20,451 nucleotides of DNA from Mageeibacillus sp. UBA5770. Its GTDB lineage: Bacteria; Bacillota_A; Clostridia; Saccharofermentanales; Saccharofermentanaceae. A program made the translations under genes and the position numbers. Below, one piece after another: positions 15,898-20,451 of this stretch (its first letter is position 1; every line of letters starts with the position of its first letter). The stretch spans positions 23,513 through 43,963 of the forward strand of contig DIEQ01000117.1 in the NCBI GenBank assembly GCA_002418705.1, written 5' to 3'. The notes below the pieces were generated by a model. It was not told where the DNA came from, made no database searches, and saw only the letters and a list, made by a program, of their open reading frames with translations.

Positions 15898-17184
15898 TTA
15901 CGCAAACACAGCAGCGAAAGCTTCGTCGAGTGCTTCAAGCAAATCATCAATGTTCTCTGTTCCGATGGATAAGCGGATCGTATTCGGAAGGATGCCGCCT
16001 GCCTTAAGTTCGGACTCGGAAAGCTGGGAGTGTGTTGTGCTTGCCGGGTGGATGGCAAGAGACTTAACATCGGCTACGTTGGCAAGATTTGAAAAGATCG
16101 GGAGATTATCCACGAACTTCTTGGCTTCATCCGCTCCGCCTTTGATTCCGAAAGTGAAAATGGATCCGGCAAACTTGGGGAAGTACCGTAGGGCCAGGGC
16201 ATGATACTTATTGCTCTCAAGGCCCGGGTGATTGACGAATGCTACATGCGGGTTCTTTTCGAGATACTTTGCAATCTTAATTGCATTCTCATTGTGTCTC
16301 TCAACGCGCAGCGAGAGTGTCTCAAGTCCCTGAATGAAGAGGAATGCATTGAACGGGCTTATTGCCGCACCGGTGTCACGAAGGAGAATGACACGGGCAC
16401 GAAGGATGAATGCAAGATTGCCGAAGGCTTCGGCAGGAACAAGTCCATGGTAGCTGGCGTCCGGCTGTGTGTACTGCGGGAAGCGGCCGGATGCAGCCCA
16501 GTCGAACTTGCCGGCGTCAACGATGATGCCGCCGATGCTTGTACCATGTCCTCCGAAAAATTTGGTGGCAGAATGAATAACGATATCAGCGCCATGCTCG
16601 ATCGGACGGAAAAGATACGGGGTGGCAAACGTATTATCCACAATAAGGGGAATGCCATTGCGGTGGGCGATCTTGGCAAGTGCGTCAATGTCAATGATAT
16701 TGCCGTTCGGGTTGCCGAGGGACTCAATGAAAATTGCTTTGGTATTGGGCTGTATTGCTTTTTCAAAATTAGCTACATCATCGGGATCAACAAAAGTCGT
16801 AGTGATGCCCTGATATTTGAAAGTATGTGCAAAAAGATTATAGGTTCCGCCGTATACAGTAGCGGCAGATACAATGTGATCCCCGGACGATGCGACATTC
16901 TGAATGGCGTAGGTTGTAGCCGCGGAACCGGAAGCAACAGCGAGGGCAGCAGCACCGCCCTCAAGAGCGGCCACACGCTTTTCAAAAACGTCTGTCGTAG
17001 GATTCATGATCCGGGTGTAAATATTGCCCGGTGTCTTCAGGCTGAACAGGTCGGCGCCATGATCGGAGTTCTCGAAAACATATGAGGTAGTCTGGTAAAT
17101 CGGAACGGCCCTCGCTCGCGTGGTCGGGTCTACCTCTTGTCCTGCATGTACCTGAAGTGTTTCAAACTTATAATTCTTTGTCAT
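15898..17184 (-). CDS. metY: O-acetylhomoserine sulfhydrylase
   Basis: PLP enzyme that makes homocysteine from O-acetylhomoserine and sulfide (aminocarboxypropyltransferase). From the ATG at 17184 it has 428 residues, the usual size of this subgroup and longer than cystathionine synthases. Motifs are [13 protein letters not shown] near the start, [36 protein letters not shown], the PLP lysine Lys208 in [11 protein letters not shown], and [10 protein letters not shown] followed by [13 protein letters not shown]. An in-frame ATG at 17238 would add 18 residues but has no ribosome binding site and is Gly/Ala-rich; AAAGGA lies 10 nt before 17184. It is monocistronic between its own promoter and terminator. 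Together with the MetI/PatB pair it gives a second route to homocysteine. Confidence 0.94.
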   Translation of the reverse strand: MTKNYKFETLQVHAGQEVDPTTRARAVPIYQTTSYVFENSDHGADLFSLKTPGNIYTRIMNPTTDVFEKRVAALEGGAAALAVASGSAATTYAIQNVASSGDHIVSAATVYGGTYNLFAHTFKYQGITTTFVDPDDVANFEKAIQPNTKAIFIESLGNPNGNIIDIDALAKIAHRNGIPLIVDNTFATPYLFRPIEHGADIVIHSATKFFGGHGTSIGGIIVDAGKFDWAASGRFPQYTQPDASYHGLVPAEAFGNLAFILRARVILLRDTGAAISPFNAFLFIQGLETLSLRVERHNENAIKIAKYLEKNPHVAFVNHPGLESNKYHALALRYFPKFAGSIFTFGIKGGADEAKKFVDNLPIFSNLANVADVKSLAIHPASTTHSQLSESELKAGGILPNTIRLSIGTENIDDLLEALDEAFAAVFA

Positions 17185-17210
17185 AAAGTTTCCGTCCTTT
17201 CTTTCTTCAC
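17181..17210 (-). CDS. Possible 9-codon leader ORF overlapping the metY start
   Basis: A GTG at 17210 lies exactly 8 nt after a consensus AGGAGG (17219-17224) and opens nine codons ending in a TGA that overlaps the metY ATG (ATGA). This is the best ribosome binding site in the leader, better than that of metY itself. Coupled translation of metY is inferred. Alternatively the AGGAGG is unused or assists the non-standard start at 17238. Confidence 0.35.
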   Translation of the reverse strand: MKKERTETL

Positions 17211-17218
17211 CTGCAGAA

Positions 17219-17261
17219 CCTCCTGCGGCATTATTCATGTGTTAAATAGGAGACAACTCCT
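17219..17261 (-). promoter_or_regulatory. Candidate anti-Shine-Dalgarno switch in metY leader
   Basis: In the metY RNA the order is AGGAG (17257-17261), loop, CTCCT (17248-17252), then AGGAGG (17219-17224). CTCCT can pair with either the upstream AGGAG or the downstream ribosome binding site, so the two pairings exclude each other. It is a short motif, so chance occurrence is possible. Confidence 0.3.
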
Positions 17262-17292
17262 GAACCTGGAAGGGATCACTCGCTGCAACTTA

Positions 17293-17323
17293 TATGGAAT
17301 TTTCTATTCCTACCAATTCCATA
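17293..17323. promoter_or_regulatory. Operator-like inverted repeat at the metY transcription start
   Basis: Perfect 9-bp arms TATGGAATT (17293-17301) and AATTCCATA (17315-17323) with a 13-nt centre that itself contains ATTCC. The right arm covers the expected transcription start, 5 bp after the -10. Position and symmetry fit a repressor site. GGAAT/ATTCC half-sites recall CymR-type (Rrf2) cysteine regulators, but the match is from memory and not firm. Confidence 0.6.
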
Positions 17324-17328
17324 GGTTT

Positions 17329-17357
17329 ACTATATAACGATGCTTTTTCATTGTCAA
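17329..17357 (-). promoter_or_regulatory. Predicted sigma-A promoter of metY
   Basis: Minus-strand TTGACA (17352-17357), a 17-nt spacer and TATAGT (17329-17334). This is a near-consensus promoter with transcription start near 17322, giving a leader of about 140 nt. Confidence 0.8.
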
Positions 17358-17375
17358 CATAAAATTCATTTTTGT

Positions 17376-17412
17376 AAGTAAAAGGGCTCCGTTCATTCAA
17401 ACGGAGCCCTTT
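17376..17412 (-). terminator. Rho-independent terminator of the DUF4153 gene
   Basis: Perfect 13-bp arms AAAGGGCTCCGTT (17381-17393) and AACGGAGCCCTTT (17400-17412) with a 6-nt loop, ending in a short T run on the minus strand. It lies about 24 nt past the stop of the membrane protein gene. Confidence 0.88.
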
Positions 17413-17435
17413 ATAAGATTCCGGAAATAAATGAA

Positions 17436-19211
17436 TCAGTCGATATTCACAAAAAGATACATGTTCGAATCATAAGTCATGTTAGTACCGTCCTCATAGA
17501 CTGAAGCGTACTGGAAAACGATACGCACGGATGCGCCGTCGCCATCAACATCAAAGGTCATTACATCGGGCGGAAGCATCTCCTTGCCTTCACCTGTGCT
17601 CTTGTCCGCGAGGCTGTCAATCATATCCTTGAGGGAAGCTGAAATCAGATCTTTTCCATTCTGATCCTGAAGGCTCAGGTTAAGCTGGTCATCAGGATAG
17701 CTGATCACTGCATAATAGTCAGTGGCATTGTCCGTTATCGTTGCCGCCGTGTACTTCTGATCAGAGCTCCCGCCCTTATTAGCCGACACGGATACCATAT
17801 ACTCATAGGTGCCAACCTCTATTGCCTGAGAGGAATCAAGTGAATAGAAAGTTGATGTATAATCCGGATTCTCATAACCATTATCCGGATAGAACGGTGA
17901 GAACCCGAAAACATTCTGGAAGTCTGCATACATATCAAACCTGTCCGGAATTCCGGAGATTCTGTCTGTTTCTTTAATGTCATACAAATACTGCATGGCA
18001 TTCGTAATCAATTCCTTATCATTCTCTGAAAGATCCTTGTTGGGTACGATTACTCCATCTTTAACCATATTATTGTCCATCAGAATCTGCTCAACAATCC
18101 GTACCTGACTGCCGGTACTTATCGTAAATGCATCTACGGGAGGTGTAACGGACACGAGCGCGAAGCCTGTAAGAACGATCGCCAATACCACATTCTTCTT
18201 AAGCGGAAGAAATGATATCAGAACACCGGCAGCTACGGAAAAGATGCCGAACAGGATCACAAAGTAACGTCCATATACGATACCTTCGTCCGTAATTCTG
18301 AGAATCAGGTTAACCACCTGATATAGGGCAATCAGCGCCATGAGCTTCGGTGCGATCAGGCGGAACCATACTGCGATCTTGTGCTCTATCTTGCTCACCA
18401 GGACATATAGGAAAATAACAACAATACAGTAAGCCAGAATCAAGGGGCGGAGCAGGTCTCCCTCATCACCGCCGACTAAGGTCTTACCGAGATAGGCAAG
18501 AAGGACAAGCGTATAGATTGCTGTCAGGGGAATCAAAACGTATGTCAGAAGTGCGCGGAAGAATGCAGGGATTTTGGCAAGATGCTCCTGCTTTTCAAGA
18601 TCTTCTTCTGTACCCCCGAATACAGGGATCAGTGACAGGAACAGCATCGGTGCGAAGAAAATCCAAATCCATGCCGCGACATGCCCGGTAAGGTTATCAG
18701 GCAGTCTGAACAGGAGGAGATTAATTGCACTCAGGACAAGTGCGATGCCGCCCCAGATGATGGCGATAAAGAACACAGTCGTGAAAAACGCCTTGAAAAA
18801 AGTCATGAAAAAATCGTTGAAATCCGTCTTCCAGCGGAGACATGGAATCCAAAGAGAGATAAAAATAAGTGCGAAGCACAGAATTACGATGCGAAGCACA
18901 TCAGCGAGGCTTCCGTCATAGTCTGCCATCACAAGAAAATAGTAGGCGGCTGTAAGCCCAAGGACCACAGCCTGCGAAATAAAGAGCCACATTACATGGC
19001 GGGGACGTTTCTCAAATGCCATTGTCATGGCTGTCGACATAAAAACACCCAGGATCAGTGTCAAAATTTCCGGTGACTTGTCAGTATTTGTCTCGATATT
19101 AATACTTGCGAACACGGCCGTTGCACAAAGAAGTACAAAAACAAACGGGAAGCGGATCCAGGTGTGTGATATGGACTTTAACCTGTCCTTAATCATTGCA
19201 AGAAATTTCAT
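17436..19211 (-). CDS. DUF4153 multi-pass membrane protein
   Basis: The 591-residue protein resembles the DUF4153 family, whose function is not known. About eleven hydrophobic segments fill residues 20-370 (for example FPFVFVLLCATAVF, VMWLFISQAVVLGL and FFTTVFFIAIIWGG). A polar, probably extracytoplasmic C-terminal region of about 210 residues follows, rich in Asp, Tyr and Ser and without Cys pairs or a recognised enzyme motif. I start at the ATG at 19211, which has GGGGTGG 6 nt upstream; the frame runs on to a TTG at 19250 without such a site. It has its own promoter and terminator, so it is probably monocistronic. The downstream metY and upstream copA give no functional hint. Confidence 0.78.
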   Translation of the reverse strand: MKFLAMIKDRLKSISHTWIRFPFVFVLLCATAVFASINIETNTDKSPEILTLILGVFMSTAMTMAFEKRPRHVMWLFISQAVVLGLTAAYYFLVMADYDGSLADVLRIVILCFALIFISLWIPCLRWKTDFNDFFMTFFKAFFTTVFFIAIIWGGIALVLSAINLLLFRLPDNLTGHVAAWIWIFFAPMLFLSLIPVFGGTEEDLEKQEHLAKIPAFFRALLTYVLIPLTAIYTLVLLAYLGKTLVGGDEGDLLRPLILAYCIVVIFLYVLVSKIEHKIAVWFRLIAPKLMALIALYQVVNLILRITDEGIVYGRYFVILFGIFSVAAGVLISFLPLKKNVVLAIVLTGFALVSVTPPVDAFTISTGSQVRIVEQILMDNNMVKDGVIVPNKDLSENDKELITNAMQYLYDIKETDRISGIPDRFDMYADFQNVFGFSPFYPDNGYENPDYTSTFYSLDSSQAIEVGTYEYMVSVSANKGGSSDQKYTAATITDNATDYYAVISYPDDQLNLSLQDQNGKDLISASLKDMIDSLADKSTGEGKEMLPPDVMTFDVDGDGASVRIVFQYASVYEDGTNMTYDSNMYLFVNID

Positions 19212-19260
19212 ATAAACCACCCCTTTACATGTAGACAGAGCCAATATCAAAGATAATTAT

Positions 19261-19289
19261 ATTGTATGTTTTTACAAGAATAGAGTCAA
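19261..19289 (-). promoter_or_regulatory. Predicted promoter of the DUF4153 gene
   Basis: Minus-strand TTGACT (19284-19289), a 17-nt spacer and TACAAT (19261-19266), starting 10 bp after the copA stop. No terminator hairpin separates copA from this promoter, so copA transcripts may read into the gene. Confidence 0.65.
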
Positions 19290-19298
19290 TGAAATAGG

Positions 19299-20451
19299 TC
19301 AGATATGGAATCTTTTGAGTCTCAAAGCATTCGAAACAACGGATACCGAACTAAAAGCCATAGCTGCGCCGGCGAAAATCGGGCTTAAGAGCGGGCCTCC
19401 AAAAATATACAGCACACCGGCGGCTATCGGGATGCCGGCGAGGTTATAGATAAAAGCCCAGAAAAGGTTCTGGCGGATGTTGCGGATCGTCGCGCGGCTA
19501 AGTGCAATGGCTGTTGATACTTCGCGCAGGTCTCCCCTCATCAGTACAATGTCTGCCGACTCAACGGCAATGTCAGTTCCTGTACCTATCGCCATCCCTA
19601 TATCAGCTGCAGCAAGGGCAGGTGCATCATTGATGCCGTCACCGACCATCGCAACGCACTCGCCTTTTGCCATCAGATCCGTGACAGCGCGGGACTTGTC
19701 CTGCGGAAGCACATCGGAAACGACATCGGTGATGCCGACCTCGGATGCAATGGCAAGCGCGGTATTCCGGTTATCACCTGTCAGCATTACGGTCCGGATT
19801 CCAAGAGAAGACAGCTGCGCAATCGCTTCCTTACTTGTCGGCTTCACCGTATCGGCGACTGCCATCACGGCTAGCAGGACATTCTCGGAGGCCAGGTACA
19901 GGATCGATTTGCCAGAGGATGAAAATGCATGCATGTCGGCATCCGAAACAGACAGATCAATATTCTCTTCATCCATCCACTTCTTATTGCCGACGAATAC
20001 GCTCCGGCCGTTGATCTGTGCCCGGATGCCTCGTCCGGGAAGTGCTTCAAAAGCAGCGGGATCCGGCAATGAAATGGACTTCGCACGGGCAGCTTCGACT
20101 ATTGCACGGGCGATCGGGTGTTCCGATCCTTTTTCGGCGGAAGCACACAGAATCAGCGCTTCATCTTCTGTCAGTGAGGCGTCATAAAGACGAAGGTCGG
20201 TCAGCACTGGTTTTCCCTCAGTGATCGTGCCTGTCTTATCAAAAACAACAGTCGTAATCTTGTGCGTAGTCTCAAGAGCCTCGCCACCCTTGATCAGAAT
20301 CCCGAGCTCAGCGCCTTTTCCGGTACCGACCATAATTGCTGTCGGCGTCGCAAGGCCAAGCGCGCAGGGACAAGAAATTACCAGGACACAGACAAAAACA
20401 TTCAGAACAAAGGAGAAATCCTTGCCTGCGATCGCCCAGGCCACGGCAGCC
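19299..20451 (-). CDS. copA: Copper-translocating P1B-type ATPase, C-terminal part (5' end outside window)
   Basis: Membrane pump that exports Cu(I) at the cost of ATP. The frame is open to the right edge and shows the last 383 residues. In order these are the transmembrane metal site CPC in [15 protein letters not shown], the phosphorylation motif DKTGT, the SEHP nucleotide-binding motif, [25 protein letters not shown], the YN pair in the seventh helix (FIYNLAG) and M-x2-SS in the eighth ([16 protein letters not shown]). CPC with YN and MxxSS is the Cu(I) group pattern rather than Zn/Cd. The N-terminal metal-binding domain and first helices lie beyond the edge. Regulation and neighbours upstream (copper repressor, chaperone) cannot be seen. 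Confidence 0.93.
   Translation of the reverse strand, partial: AAVAWAIAGKDFSFVLNVFVCVLVISCPCALGLATPTAIMVGTGKGAELGILIKGGEALETTHKITTVVFDKTGTITEGKPVLTDLRLYDASLTEDEALILCASAEKGSEHPIARAIVEAARAKSISLPDPAAFEALPGRGIRAQINGRSVFVGNKKWMDEENIDLSVSDADMHAFSSSGKSILYLASENVLLAVMAVADTVKPTSKEAIAQLSSLGIRTVMLTGDNRNTALAIASEVGITDVVSDVLPQDKSRAVTDLMAKGECVAMVGDGINDAPALAAADIGMAIGTGTDIAVESADIVLMRGDLREVSTAIALSRATIRNIRQNLFWAFIYNLAGIPIAAGVLYIFGGPLLSPIFAGAAMAFSSVSVVSNALRLKRFHI

Noticed and set aside
16201..17085. 294-codon plus-strand ORF inside metY
   Set aside because: Exactly antisense to a well-conserved PLP enzyme; composition reflects the complementary codons and no family is recognised.
17185..17238. 18-residue N-terminal extension of MetY
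   Set aside because: No ribosome binding site at 17238 and unlike the N-termini of the family; the start at 17184 fits better.
19212..19250. 13-residue extension of the DUF4153 protein from a TTG
   Set aside because: The ATG at 19211 has a clear ribosome binding site; the TTG does not.
19477..20187. 236-codon plus-strand ORF inside copA
   Set aside because: Shadow of the P-type ATPase reading frame; Ser/Arg/Ala-rich low-complexity character and no ribosome binding site.

Overview
The window looks like chromosomal DNA from an anaerobic, low-to-mid GC Firmicute, most likely a clostridial or Lachnospiraceae-type gut or environmental bacterium. The reasons are strong AGGAGG-type ribosome binding sites, a MetH without its C-terminal reactivation domain plus a separate activation protein, the [FeFe]-hydrogenase maturase HydE, a clostridial-type TcdA, and an HPr-like protein beside methylglyoxal synthase. 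Every convincing gene is on the minus strand. No tRNA, rRNA, CRISPR array, transposase or prophage gene was seen. Species-level assignment is not possible from sequence alone.

Read in the direction of transcription (right to left): a copper-type P-type ATPase, cut by the right edge; a DUF4153 membrane protein with its own promoter and terminator; metY with promoter, operator-like inverted repeat and a short leader ORF; mgsA plus an HPr/Crh-like protein; then a close-packed set hydE - tcdA - metI-like - patB/malY-like - HD phosphohydrolase ending in a terminator; a water-forming NADH oxidase (nox); cysK behind a long leader with two small overlapping ORFs; a long inverted-repeat element; the MetH activation protein and metH; a two-domain class II aldolase and trmB; and finally gap (glyceraldehyde-3-phosphate dehydrogenase), cut by the left edge.

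The main theme is sulfur amino acid metabolism. CysK makes cysteine. MetY can make homocysteine directly from O-acetylhomoserine and sulfide. The MetI-like enzyme and the PatB/MalY-like lyase form a transsulfuration route to homocysteine. MetH with its separate activator methylates homocysteine to methionine. GAPDH, MgsA and the HPr-like protein belong to central carbon flux, and Nox to oxygen and NADH handling.

The observations most worth following are: (1) an HPr-like protein that lacks the phosphorylatable His but keeps the regulatory Ser, next to mgsA, which recalls B. subtilis Crh and its control of MgsA; (2) the cysK leader, with a strong promoter and a Cys-rich 21-codon ORF overlapping a 51-codon ORF; (3) a two-domain aldolase whose second domain has lost most active-site residues; (4) the metY control region; (5) the 18-bp-arm inverted repeat between cysK and the metH operon.
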